Source of the DNA: Porphyromonadaceae bacterium UBA7087
GTDB taxonomy: Bacteria; Bacteroidota; Bacteroidia; Bacteroidales; Muribaculaceae
NCBI GenBank assembly: GCA_002493515.1
Contig: DKYZ01000082.1
Span: forward strand, 11,458-28,557
Length of the DNA: 17,100 bases
Reading direction: 5' to 3'
Shown: positions 9,397 through 15,800 of the stretch, piece by piece
How positions within the stretch are numbered: position 1 is the first letter of the stretch
Layout: every line of letters begins with the position of its first letter
The notes under the pieces: model-generated
Database searches by the model: none
Told to the model about the DNA's origin: nothing
What the model saw: only the letters and a program-made list of their open reading frames with translations
Made by a program: the position numbers and the translations under genes

Positions 9397-9431
9397 ACTA
9401 AAATGGTTTGATATAAGTTATTATTGTTTGT

Positions 9432-9457
9432 TTCAGATAGTTATCAGCTATTCTGAA
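9432..9457 (-). promoter_or_regulatory. Hairpin in the SusC 5' leader
   Basis: The arms TTCAG+ATAG (9432-9440) and CTAT+CTGAA (9448-9457) pair over 9 bp with one bulged base and a 7-nt loop. The hairpin sits 36 bp upstream of the SusC start, inside the predicted leader. A GC-rich block with the perfect 10-bp palindrome CGGGGCCCCG (9461-9470) lies just before it in the transcript. The two may form a structured regulatory leader; no known riboswitch is recognised. Confidence 0.4.
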
Positions 9458-9526
9458 CCTCGGGGCCCCGCTCCCGGAATGCCCGTCGCCGGTTGGTTGT
9501 AATGGTTTTAATCAATTAATTTTACG

Positions 9527-9557
9527 CAAAATTAAGAATTTTTTACAACAAACCAAA
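9527..9557 (-). promoter_or_regulatory. Bacteroidetes promoter of the SusCD operon
   Basis: On the minus strand, TTTG (9554-9557), a 19-nt spacer and TAATTTTG (9527-9534) match the Bacteroidetes housekeeping promoter consensus at every specified base. Transcription should begin near 9520, leaving a leader of about 124 nt before the SusC ATG. The promoter lies between the upstream operon's terminator (9608-9648) and SusC, which makes SusCD an independent unit. Confidence 0.78.
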
Positions 9558-9607
9558 AAACATCAAAAAAATATTAATGATTTTTTTTGCTTCTTTTCTG
9601 GAAATAT

Positions 9608-9648
9608 GAAAAGGGCCGGAAACGATTTTACAGTTTCCGGCCCTTTTC
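9608..9648. terminator. Strong bidirectional terminator hairpin
   Basis: GAAAAGGGCCGGAAAC (9608-9623) and GTTTCCGGCCCTTTTC (9633-9648) are perfect 16-bp inverted arms around a 9-nt loop. The GC-rich core ends in a T4 run on both strands, so it can terminate in either direction. Here it should end the BlaI-M56-barrel transcript before the SusC promoter. Confidence 0.85.
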
Positions 9649-9676
9649 TCATCGTCATCGCCACCGTTAACGCCTT

Positions 9677-9703
9677 GTTTTGCTTGCAATATGCAAGCAA
9701 AAC
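9677..9703. repeat. Perfect 12-bp-arm palindrome of unknown role
   Basis: GTTTTGCTTGCA (9677-9688) and TGCAAGCAAAAC (9692-9703) are exact inverted arms with a 3-nt spacer. It lies 130 bp past the barrel gene's stop and upstream of the strong terminator. Neither flank has a proper U-tract for minus-strand termination. It could be an operator, a 3' processing hairpin, or part of a dispersed element. Confidence 0.6.
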
Positions 9704-9833
9704 ATCTTTTTATCACTTAGAAAACTTTCTATCTACAAGCAAGGTAAAATCCGCCTCGCAATGCGGAATCCCAAGCCGCCCGGCCTTTACATACGGTGGT
9801 TCGGCTGGCGGACGGGATGTCCGCCGCCCCGGC

Positions 9834-12305
9834 CTAACGCCCCTGCTCCCGGGAGGTGCTTTCCTTGACGCCGTCGTCGTCAATCTTGGCTGCTGTCTGG
9901 CGAACGTTCGCCTTCAGGGAGCCGAACCGCCATGAGACGCCTATGCCGAGGTTCCACTGCTTGTAGGTGGATTCCGACCGCGCCACCATGTTCTCGGCCA
10001 CCGTCATGCTGCGGCTGGTCCGCGAGGGGGTGAGAAACTGCTGCGCGTACAGGTTAACTGAGAGAGCGTCGTCTTTCAGGAATCCCTTGCTGAACTGCAC
10101 ACCATAATAATTCCATCCCGAACCGCTGTACTGGAGCGATATCCATTTCGTGCCGCCACCTCCGAACGCGCTCACACGCAGCCCGAAGGGAAGACGGTAG
10201 TTCCAGTTGAGGTTGAAGTTGCCGCGCCATCCGCTGTTGTGCGCCTTCAGAAGCGGGCTGTCGGCGCGCATGTCGCGGTAGGAGCCGCTGGCATATAGCG
10301 AGACACTCATATCCTTTATTATGGTCCAGTTGACATAGGCCGACAGCGACGTGTTCTGCACATGGCCGATGTTGGCATACGAGCTGTAACGGATGCCATC
10401 CTCCATATATTCGTAATCCTCGATACTGTTGTTGTCCATGGAATAGTCGAGGCTGACCTCCCAGCCGATCTTGCCTCCTCCCCACGAACTGTATTTCAGG
10501 GAGACACTGTGATATTTCTCACTGTCGAGGTCGGGATTGCCATACGACACCTCGCCCACTGTCATCTCATTGCGGTAGGGATTGAGGGCCTCGAGCCAGG
10601 GGCGGTATATCCTCATCTGATAGGCGAGCCTGAGACTGTTGGCGTCGTTGAATTTGTAGGTAAGGGCGACGTTAGGCACAGGGTCGTTGAGATAGCGCGC
10701 GAAATCCTGATACTTGCCTATCCTGTAATGCATCCCCATGCGGGTATGCTCGTATCGTAAACCGACATTGGCCACGAAACGGCTGAATGTGCCGCGCCAG
10801 GTGGCGTATGCCGCGAGGATATCCTGAAACTGGGTGCTCTTGACGCGCTGCGACTCGTCGAGCGCGACATCAGCCGGGGTTGTCCCGTAATAGGGGCGGG
10901 AATCGTTGTGGCTCTCGTTCCAGTTCCCCTTCAGACCGGCCTCGAAGGTCTGGCGGTCGTTGATGGGGAGCACGTAGTCGAGCTGACCTGTATGGCGGTG
11001 ACTGGAGTTGTCGCCTATGTTGTCGGCATACATGAAACCAAGGTCGATACCCTCCACGTTGTCGCGGGTCTGGGTCGACGAGTTGTCGTCAACGCCATGG
11101 TTGAAGATATATGAGCCGGTCAGGGTATGCCCCTCCTTATGGAAAGTATGCTGGAAAGAGGCCTGGACTCCGAAATTCTCATATAGACCCCGTGTGGTGA
11201 ACCTTCGGTCGTAGCTCCATTTCCTCACCCCGTCCTGGCTATCCATGACCGTGGTCTGCTCCATATTGCTCTTGTAAAGGTTTCGGCCGTAGTTGGCGGA
11301 TAATGTGAACAGATTGAGGGTGTCGGGCTCCCACGACAGGTTGAGGTTGCCACCATAATAATACCATTGGCTGTAACCTTTCTGCCATGAGTGCTGGTAA
11401 CGGTTCTCCTCCGACTGGAGATTCTCCGTCTCCGAGAAATAGCGATTGCGCGTTTTCGCCCACATGCCGTCGCTGCCGTTGAGGTTAAGGGAGGCCGTCA
11501 CATTGCGTATCTTTGTGCGCGCATAGGCTCCGCCTCCATAGTTGCGGTTGTTGACGTACATGTTGACCGAGGCGTTGTAGCCCTCGATGGTGCGCTTCTG
11601 GTCGGTGATGATATTGAGAATGCCCCCTACCCCCTCGGCGTCATATTTCGCTCCGGGCTCGGTGATGACCTCAATCTTCTTTATAGTAGAGGCCGGTATC
11701 GATTTGAGTACGGTCTTTATGTCGCCGCTCAGCATCGGGTCCTCCTTGCCGTTGAGATATATCTTGAAATTCGACTCCCCTTTCACCTTTATGTCGTCGT
11801 TGGCGTCGACCGTCACCATAGGCACCCGGCGCAACAGCTCGAGGATGGTGTTGCTCTGCGCCATCGGGTCCTCCTCCACGTTATAGGTCAGCTTGGCGCC
11901 GTCCGACTCCACGAGCTTGCGACGCGCGGCCACCACCAGCTCGCCAAGCGTCTCCGCCTCGGAAGACAGCTTTATCGTGTCGAGATCCACGTCGGGCTTC
12001 TCGGCCATCAACCGGAAATCCACATCCTTCCCCTTGTAGCCCACATAGGAAGTGTGAAGGCGGTATCGTCCCGCCTTTTTCAGTTTCTGCAGAAACTCTC
12101 CTGCGTCGCCCGAAGCCTCCAGTGCCACATTTGCCGTGGTGTCGGGAAGCATATATATCGTATACACAGCTCCGGGACAAGCCTGGCCATCCTCTCCGGC
12201 AATGACGCCTTTCACAGAGTAGGCGAACATCGATGCTACTCCGGCTCCGAGCATATACATGAGCCAAGCCGCCCTGCAGGATATCGTTGACAGATTTTTC
12301 ATCAC
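9834..12305 (-). CDS. Outer membrane beta-barrel protein, TonB-receptor-like
   Basis: An 823-residue outer membrane protein of the Bacteroidetes family with an N-terminal carboxypeptidase-regulatory-like domain, a plug and a large barrel. The signal peptide spans about residues 1-29 (hydrophobic around 13-28). A CnaB/CarboxypepD-like domain spans about 30-112, including SYVGYKGKDVDF. The plug (about 118-238) has the family landmarks LELLRRVPMVTVD, VKGESNFKIYLNGKEDPMLS, and IKKIEVITEPGAKYDAEGVG. The barrel runs from about 240 to 802, ending LGIGVSWRFGSLKANV, followed by a short polar tail of the kind I recall for this family. Met1 or Met2 could be the start. It is the last gene of the BlaI-M56 operon, 38 bp after the M56 stop, so it is likely the regulated output of that circuit. 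The transported substrate, if any, is unknown; an envelope-remodelling role is equally possible. Confidence 0.88.
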   Translation of the reverse strand: MMKNLSTISCRAAWLMYMLGAGVASMFAYSVKGVIAGEDGQACPGAVYTIYMLPDTTANVALEASGDAGEFLQKLKKAGRYRLHTSYVGYKGKDVDFRLMAEKPDVDLDTIKLSSEAETLGELVVAARRKLVESDGAKLTYNVEEDPMAQSNTILELLRRVPMVTVDANDDIKVKGESNFKIYLNGKEDPMLSGDIKTVLKSIPASTIKKIEVITEPGAKYDAEGVGGILNIITDQKRTIEGYNASVNMYVNNRNYGGGAYARTKIRNVTASLNLNGSDGMWAKTRNRYFSETENLQSEENRYQHSWQKGYSQWYYYGGNLNLSWEPDTLNLFTLSANYGRNLYKSNMEQTTVMDSQDGVRKWSYDRRFTTRGLYENFGVQASFQHTFHKEGHTLTGSYIFNHGVDDNSSTQTRDNVEGIDLGFMYADNIGDNSSHRHTGQLDYVLPINDRQTFEAGLKGNWNESHNDSRPYYGTTPADVALDESQRVKSTQFQDILAAYATWRGTFSRFVANVGLRYEHTRMGMHYRIGKYQDFARYLNDPVPNVALTYKFNDANSLRLAYQMRIYRPWLEALNPYRNEMTVGEVSYGNPDLDSEKYHSVSLKYSSWGGGKIGWEVSLDYSMDNNSIEDYEYMEDGIRYSSYANIGHVQNTSLSAYVNWTIIKDMSVSLYASGSYRDMRADSPLLKAHNSGWRGNFNLNWNYRLPFGLRVSAFGGGGTKWISLQYSGSGWNYYGVQFSKGFLKDDALSVNLYAQQFLTPSRTSRSMTVAENMVARSESTYKQWNLGIGVSWRFGSLKANVRQTAAKIDDDGVKESTSREQGR

Positions 12306-12343
12306 CTATTTATATATTATATAGTATTGTTTCTGTTTGGTGT

Positions 12344-14515
12344 TTACTCACGGTTCTTGCGAGCCTTCTCACGTTTTTTCAAGGACTTCTCAGCCTTTTC
12401 CAGGGCTTTCCGGGCCTCGTCCAAAGCCTTCTGATGCTCGGCATTAGCGCTTTCCTGGGCAAGACGAATCTCCTCCTGAGCCTGCTTAATGGCAATACGG
12501 GCCTCCTCCTCTGCCTTATGCGCCTCAGCCAATGCCTGCCTACGCTCCTTCTGGGCCTGGGCCAATGCTCGCTCACGCTGCTTCTGGGCCTGCTCTCGCT
12601 GCCTCTGCGCCTGCTCGCGCTGTTTCTGCGCCTGCTCACGCTGCTTCTCTGCCTGCTCTCGCTGCCTCTGGGCCTGCTCTCGCTGCCTCTGCGCCTGCTC
12701 GCGCTGTTTCTGCGCCTGCTCACGATGCTTCTCTGCCTGCTCTCGCTGCCTCTGTGCCTGCTCTCGCTGCCTCTGCGCCTGCTCATACTCTCTCTTCGCA
12801 AGCTCCGCATACTCACTGCCAAGCTCGAATATGTATAGTTCGTCGGCCAGCTTCGTCTGCTTACCTGCAAACTCGCTCTGAGCAGCGACTGACGCCTCCT
12901 GGAGTGCCTTGCACTCATCCACATAAGCCTTCTCGCGCCTCATGCGCTCCCTTTCTGTCTCCTTTCCCTTCAGACGCTTGTTCTCTTTGTTATATCGCTT
13001 CTCGACATCCTTGAACGCCTTATCGTATTCCTTTACCTTGGACTCATATTCCCGCTGGTATGCCGCCATCTTGGCTTCATATTCACTCATTGCCTGTTCA
13101 TACCTCCGCTGGGCATCTGCCAACGTCACTGAATAATCTGACGACATATTGCCGTATTCGGTACTGGCTTTCCGGGTAGTTCCAAAATTTTTCGCAGAAA
13201 GGCCTGTCACTTTTACGGGATTAGCCTTCACGTTAAGAGTGGTCTTCGTGACCACCCTCACGCTGTCACCCCTCCTATCGACATAATTATGCGAAACAAC
13301 CACTGGCTCAACCGAGACATCAACATTCTCCGCCTCATCGTCAGCCTCGGCATATCCGTCGCCATAGCCTGACTCTGCAAGAGCGGAATTGTCGTTACGG
13401 TCGGAATGATGAATCTCCTCCGGGCTCTCACCCTTGAATTTCTTTATACCCTCATCAAGTTTCTCGGCCATATATGTGAGGTCGATGAGCGAATCGGAAG
13501 CCTCGCCTATCATAGGCATGGCAAGTATTGCCAACGCGAGCAGCGAACCGGGCACAAGCCAGGCTGCCTTGAGGCGCCCCTCGCCTCCGGCCATGCCGCG
13601 CTTCATCATGAGAAGACGCTTTTTCAGACGGTTATGGGCAAAACCGTTGGCCAACGACATTCCGCTTCGCGCGGCCGCACGCTCCACAAGCAGATACTGG
13701 TATCTTTTCTCATCGACTCCGTTTTCCAACAGCACGTCGCCGTCAGCCTGATACTCATGCACGGCATGAAGCTCCACCAGCAGCATCCAGGCGAAGGGGT
13801 TCCACCATTGCAGGATTGTCACGCTCCGGGCTATCAGGAGATCCACCCCGTGGCGGTGACGGAGATGACTGAGCTCGTGGAGCATCACCATTTCCGATTT
13901 CTCATCCATATCCCCATCAGACAGGAAGATATGCCCCCAGAAAGCGTAAGGGGTATCCTGCCGGCCCTCCACGAGCACACATCGCGCGCCGTTGACCATG
14001 ACTTTCTTGCCTCTCGCAAGGGCCACAAAACCCCGGGCAAGGGACACAAGGGTATACGCAAGAGCCACCAGCGAGCCTATACACCATAATAATACTATAA
14101 TACCGAGCCATGCCGGAGAATGCCTGCCCTCCTCCACTACGGGCAGCGGGTTTCCAGCCACAACCGTCTCTGCCAGTGTATCTGAATAGTCGGCTGGAGC
14201 GGCAATGGCCACAGGATCCGCCGTCTCCGGAGCATCAACGGGAATACTGTATTCCGCAGGTTCCGATTCCGCGCTTATATCATCGCCGGAGACAACCATC
14301 GTTTCAGGCATGACGGCCTCGGCCTCAGTGGCAACCGGATTGACTTTCGCGACATCCCATATGAAGGGGATTACAAAACTGGCTGCCAATATGGCGAGAA
14401 GCACAGCGCGGTTGAAACCGGGCTGTTTCTTCTCGGCCAGGGTTATCTTATAGACACTAAGCAAGACGGCCAGGCAAATGGCACTTGCGAAAATATAGGC
14501 GAGAATCGTTCCCAT
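12344..14515 (-). CDS. M56 (BlaR1/MecR1-type) membrane metalloprotease with long helical tail
   Basis: A 723-residue integral membrane zinc protease, by family expected to cleave or inactivate the BlaI-type repressor encoded 3 bp upstream when it senses a signal. TM1 is about residues 3-22, TM2 36-54, TM3 134-160. The cytoplasmic protease loop contains HELSH (213-217) and the third-ligand motif EYQAD (Glu254), both intact, as well as the family's AFWGHIFLSD. The last TM is about 317-336. There is no penicillin-binding sensor domain. Instead, the periplasmic C-terminus has a linker (340-460) and then a very charged helical tail (about 465-723), of which residues 579-648 are heptads such as QREQAQR. 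A 72-residue acidic, Pro/Ala-rich loop (62-133) separates TM2 and TM3. The signal sensed is unknown, but the missing sensor argues against beta-lactams. Translational coupling to the repressor is likely. Confidence 0.92.
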   Translation of the reverse strand: MGTILAYIFASAICLAVLLSVYKITLAEKKQPGFNRAVLLAILAASFVIPFIWDVAKVNPVATEAEAVMPETMVVSGDDISAESEPAEYSIPVDAPETADPVAIAAPADYSDTLAETVVAGNPLPVVEEGRHSPAWLGIIVLLWCIGSLVALAYTLVSLARGFVALARGKKVMVNGARCVLVEGRQDTPYAFWGHIFLSDGDMDEKSEMVMLHELSHLRHRHGVDLLIARSVTILQWWNPFAWMLLVELHAVHEYQADGDVLLENGVDEKRYQYLLVERAAARSGMSLANGFAHNRLKKRLLMMKRGMAGGEGRLKAAWLVPGSLLALAILAMPMIGEASDSLIDLTYMAEKLDEGIKKFKGESPEEIHHSDRNDNSALAESGYGDGYAEADDEAENVDVSVEPVVVSHNYVDRRGDSVRVVTKTTLNVKANPVKVTGLSAKNFGTTRKASTEYGNMSSDYSVTLADAQRRYEQAMSEYEAKMAAYQREYESKVKEYDKAFKDVEKRYNKENKRLKGKETERERMRREKAYVDECKALQEASVAAQSEFAGKQTKLADELYIFELGSEYAELAKREYEQAQRQREQAQRQREQAEKHREQAQKQREQAQRQREQAQRQREQAEKQREQAQKQREQAQRQREQAQKQRERALAQAQKERRQALAEAHKAEEEARIAIKQAQEEIRLAQESANAEHQKALDEARKALEKAEKSLKKREKARKNRE
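12572..12781 (-). repeat. Ten 21-bp in-frame tandem repeats inside the M56 gene
   Basis: Ten contiguous 21-bp units (plus-strand form CTCxCGCTGcxTCTGxGCCTG) encode ten heptads of the M56 tail. Units 2-5 (12593-12676) and 6-9 (12677-12760) form an 84-bp higher-order repeat differing at two positions, and unit 10 is identical to units 2 and 6. This indicates a recent duplication of four heptads. Gain or loss of units keeps the reading frame, so length polymorphism between strains is likely. Confidence 0.95.
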
Positions 14516-14518
14516 GGC

Positions 14519-14950
14519 TCATGATTTTTTGGAGTCTGACTTTCCTTTATCTTCTATAATGTCGAGAAGCTCACGCAATTCCCCCACGCTGAGCTGGTCT
14601 TCTTCCACCAAAGCGGAGACCATGCCGAGATAGCTGTTGTTGAAATAGCGTTTCACCATTGAGCCGAACTTTGTGCGGCACCAGCTTTTGCGCGAGACTG
14701 TCGCCTCGTAGCGGTAGGAGCCGCCGTAAGACTTATGGGTGACGTAGCCACGGGCCTCCAGGCCGCGCACCACCGTCGACACTGTGTTGAAATGTGGTTT
14801 TGGCTCGGGCATATGCTCAAGCATGTCCTTGACGAACATCGGGCCTTCGCTCCAAAGCAGACACATCACCTCCTCCTCTTTGGCGGTAAGCTTGAGACCG
14901 TCTGACTCTTTCGTCACTGATGCCTTCTTTCTGTCGCTGCTGTCATTCAT
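14519..14950 (-). CDS. BlaI/MecI-family winged-helix repressor
   Basis: A 143-residue DNA-binding repressor, first gene of the operon with the M56 protease and barrel protein. The winged-helix domain spans about residues 20-85: LTAKEEEVMCLLWSEGP, then FNTVSTVVRGLEARGYV with recognition-helix character, then the wing YGGSYRYEATVS. The C-terminal helices (about 98-133) form the usual dimerisation region. In staphylococcal BlaI/MecI the regulatory protease cuts an Asn-Phe bond in that region; here the aligned stretch reads VSALVEEDQLS, so the site would differ. The stop codon is 3 bp from the M56 start, the classical repressor/sensor arrangement. It probably autoregulates through half-sites over its own promoter (15015-15041). 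A short basic and polar N-terminal extension of about 18 residues precedes the fold. Confidence 0.93.
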   Translation of the reverse strand: MNDSSDRKKASVTKESDGLKLTAKEEEVMCLLWSEGPMFVKDMLEHMPEPKPHFNTVSTVVRGLEARGYVTHKSYGGSYRYEATVSRKSWCRTKFGSMVKRYFNNSYLGMVSALVEEDQLSVGELRELLDIIEDKGKSDSKKS

Positions 14951-14981
14951 ATCGAATCTGTTTTAGATAGTGGAACCATCA

Positions 14982-14995
14982 GGGGCTTCCGCCCC
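14982..14995 (-). promoter_or_regulatory. Hairpin at the 5' end of the repressor mRNA
   Basis: GGGGC (14982-14986) and GCCCC (14991-14995) pair around a 4-nt loop, read GGAA on the transcript. With the promoter at 15006-15037, transcription would begin close to 14999, so the hairpin would be almost 5'-terminal. It could stabilise the mRNA; the role is inference. Confidence 0.35.
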
Positions 14996-15005
14996 CTTGA
15001 CAGCG

Positions 15006-15037
15006 CAAAGTTAAAACTACAATCTTAGTTATGCAAA
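15006..15037 (-). promoter_or_regulatory. Bacteroidetes promoter of the repressor-M56-barrel operon
   Basis: On the minus strand, TTTG (15034-15037), a 20-nt spacer and TAACTTTG (15006-15013) match the Bacteroidetes consensus at all specified positions. No other good promoter was seen before the M56 or barrel genes, which supports a single three-gene operon. Confidence 0.75.
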
Positions 15038-15041
15038 CTAA
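15015..15041. promoter_or_regulatory. Candidate BlaI-type operator: three phased half-sites
   Basis: AACTA (15015-15019), TAGTT (15026-15030) and AACTA (15036-15040) alternate in orientation with starts 11 and 10 bp apart. Together they make two overlapping inverted repeats, the second reading TTAGTT-N5-AACTAA. The first dyad's core CTACAATCTTAG resembles the CTACA/TGTAG dyads known for BlaI/MecI repressors. The sites fill the region between the two promoter elements and cover the -33 element, where a bound repressor would block RNA polymerase. Confidence 0.55.
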
Positions 15042-15106
15042 TCCCAATTAATTTAACACAATTTAATATCTTTATATATATTTTAATACTATTCGCTCTA
15101 TTTCCC

Positions 15107-15136
15107 TTTGAAATCGGTAGATTTTTTACTACTTTG
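15107..15136 (+). promoter_or_regulatory. Candidate promoter of the HicB-like gene
   Basis: TTTG (15107-15110), a 19-nt spacer and TACTTTG (15130-15136) resemble the Bacteroidetes promoter with one base missing from the TAnnTTTG element. The transcript would start near 15143, about 17 nt before the ATG. It diverges from the BlaI promoter within a 209-bp shared region. Confidence 0.45.
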
Positions 15137-15159
15137 CCTTATACATATATATAAAGCCC

Positions 15160-15576
15160 ATGTCAGCAAATATATTAAAGATACACGTTAGTTGGAACGA
15201 AAAAAACTTCTGCTGCGGATGGAGCGACCCTCAAGCCGGCACGGTAGTAGCTACAGCAAAAACCCTCCCCGAACTAAAGAGAGACTTCGAGCAATCATTA
15301 AAATGGCACATAGAAGGGTGTATCGCAGACGGAGATGCGCTTCCTGATCATCTGGTCAACGGGAACTATGAATTGAAGTATGAGCTCGATATCTCAGCAC
15401 TGCTTAGGGATGCAGAGACCTATACCACCTTGTCTGCAATAAGCCGAGCTTCCGGAATAAATCAGAAGCAACTTTCCCATTACGCCAACGGTATCAAGCA
15501 TCCTAGGCTAAAGCAAAGAGCAAAAATAATATCCGGTCTTCACGAGATAGCATCCCACCTGATGGCGATATACTGA
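15160..15576 (+). CDS. Orphan HicB-like protein with C-terminal HTH
   Basis: A 138-residue protein. Residues 1-75 resemble the HicB-type partial RNase H fold: a beta-hairpin ILKIHVSWNEKNFCCGW, then TLPELKRDFEQSLKWHIEGC as the helix. Residues 85-138 form an XRE-like helix-turn-helix with the motif ASGINQKQLSHYANGIKHPR, a pattern common in Bacteroidales HicB-like DNA-binding proteins. HicB proteins normally neutralise and co-repress with a HicA mRNA interferase; no HicA-sized frame is seen on either side, so this is an orphan copy, probably acting as a transcriptional regulator. It is divergent from the BlaI repressor, with 209 bp between start codons, so it could influence that promoter; this is inference. 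A toxin partner encoded elsewhere is not excluded. Confidence 0.8.
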   Translation: MSANILKIHVSWNEKNFCCGWSDPQAGTVVATAKTLPELKRDFEQSLKWHIEGCIADGDALPDHLVNGNYELKYELDISALLRDAETYTTLSAISRASGINQKQLSHYANGIKHPRLKQRAKIISGLHEIASHLMAIY

Positions 15577-15582
15577 AACTCC

Positions 15583-15669
15583 TTACTCCTCCAGAATCAT
15601 CTCGACGTGGCCGATCTTGAGCTGGGCGAATAACAGCAACGCCTTGCAAACAAATGTATTTGCTAATTT
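15583..15669 (-). pseudogene. Possible gene remnant: 28-codon C-terminal fragment
   Basis: Between the HicB-like gene and the serpin lies a GC-richer patch in AT-rich DNA. On the minus strand it reads 28 open codons to a TAA at 15583, bounded upstream by an in-frame TAA (15670-15672). The translation includes FVCKALLLFAQLKIGHVE and ends MILEE, which looks like the end of a real protein rather than random sequence. There is no upstream coding sequence. It may be the truncated 3' end of a lost gene or mobile element; chance is quite possible. Confidence 0.25.
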
Positions 15670-15742
15670 TTATTGAAATATTTTTACTACTGTTTTTTTG
15701 TTAAAAATATTTAAAATTTAATCAATTCTTGTTTTTAATAGA

Positions 15743-15750
15743 TAAATTTG
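15743..15750 (+). promoter_or_regulatory. -7 promoter element of the serpin gene
   Basis: TAAATTTG matches the Bacteroidetes -7 element TAnnTTTG exactly and lies 50 bp upstream of the serpin ATG. No TTTG occurs 19-21 bp upstream; the nearest candidate is a TTTA (15717-15720) at 22 bp. The promoter may therefore be weak or depend on an activator. Confidence 0.5.
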
Positions 15751-15800
15751 CCAAGTATTTCGTGATATGAAATGAATGACCAAATAAAACTAAAAATTAT

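Larger units (their letters stand above)
9397..9833. other. 437-bp spacer between SusC and the upstream barrel gene
   Basis: No gene is supported here. From left to right it holds the SusC leader with its hairpin (9397-9520), the SusC promoter (9527-9557), a perfect 16-bp terminator hairpin (9608-9648), a 12-bp-arm palindrome (9677-9703), an AT-rich stretch, and a GC-rich block (9775-9834). In that block GCCGCCCGGCC (9775-9785) recurs as GCCGCCCCGGCC (9823-9834), with a 7-bp-stem hairpin GGCGGAC/GTCCGCC (9807-9825) between. The plus-strand reading frame across it begins inside the terminator and runs antisense into the next gene, so it is not credible. Confidence 0.6.

Noticed and set aside
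9669..9677. The 9-mer AACGCCTTG shared with 15638-15646 as evidence of a dispersed element
   Set aside because: Nine bases recurring once in 17 kb can be chance, and the flanking sequences do not align convincingly.
9606..9935. A 109-codon plus-strand frame in the SusC upstream spacer
   Set aside because: It starts inside a perfect terminator hairpin and runs antisense into the end of the barrel gene. It has no promoter and no recognisable protein features.
11391..12290. A 299-codon plus-strand frame opposite the barrel gene
   Set aside because: The minus-strand frame there encodes unmistakable signal peptide, regulatory domain and plug motifs. The plus frame is a GC-driven shadow rich in Arg, His and Val.
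12572..12781. Tandem 21-bp repeats as a CRISPR-like array
   Set aside because: The units are contiguous with no unique spacers and stay in frame within a coding gene.
12287..12838. A 183-codon plus-strand reading frame rich in Leu, Ser and Arg opposite the M56 tail
   Set aside because: It is the antisense of the 21-bp repeats. Its periodic LLSLPLRLL composition comes from the complementary strand of Gln/Arg/Glu codons, and the M56 frame has clear family motifs.
12344..14950. A beta-lactam resistance module
   Set aside because: The repressor and protease are of the BlaI/BlaR1 type, but there is no penicillin-binding sensor domain, beta-lactamase or PBP2a-like gene in the window.
15577..15800. 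A HicA toxin gene partnering the HicB-like protein
   Set aside because: No frame of HicA size (about 60-80 codons) or with its conserved His motif is present in the flanking spacers on either strand.
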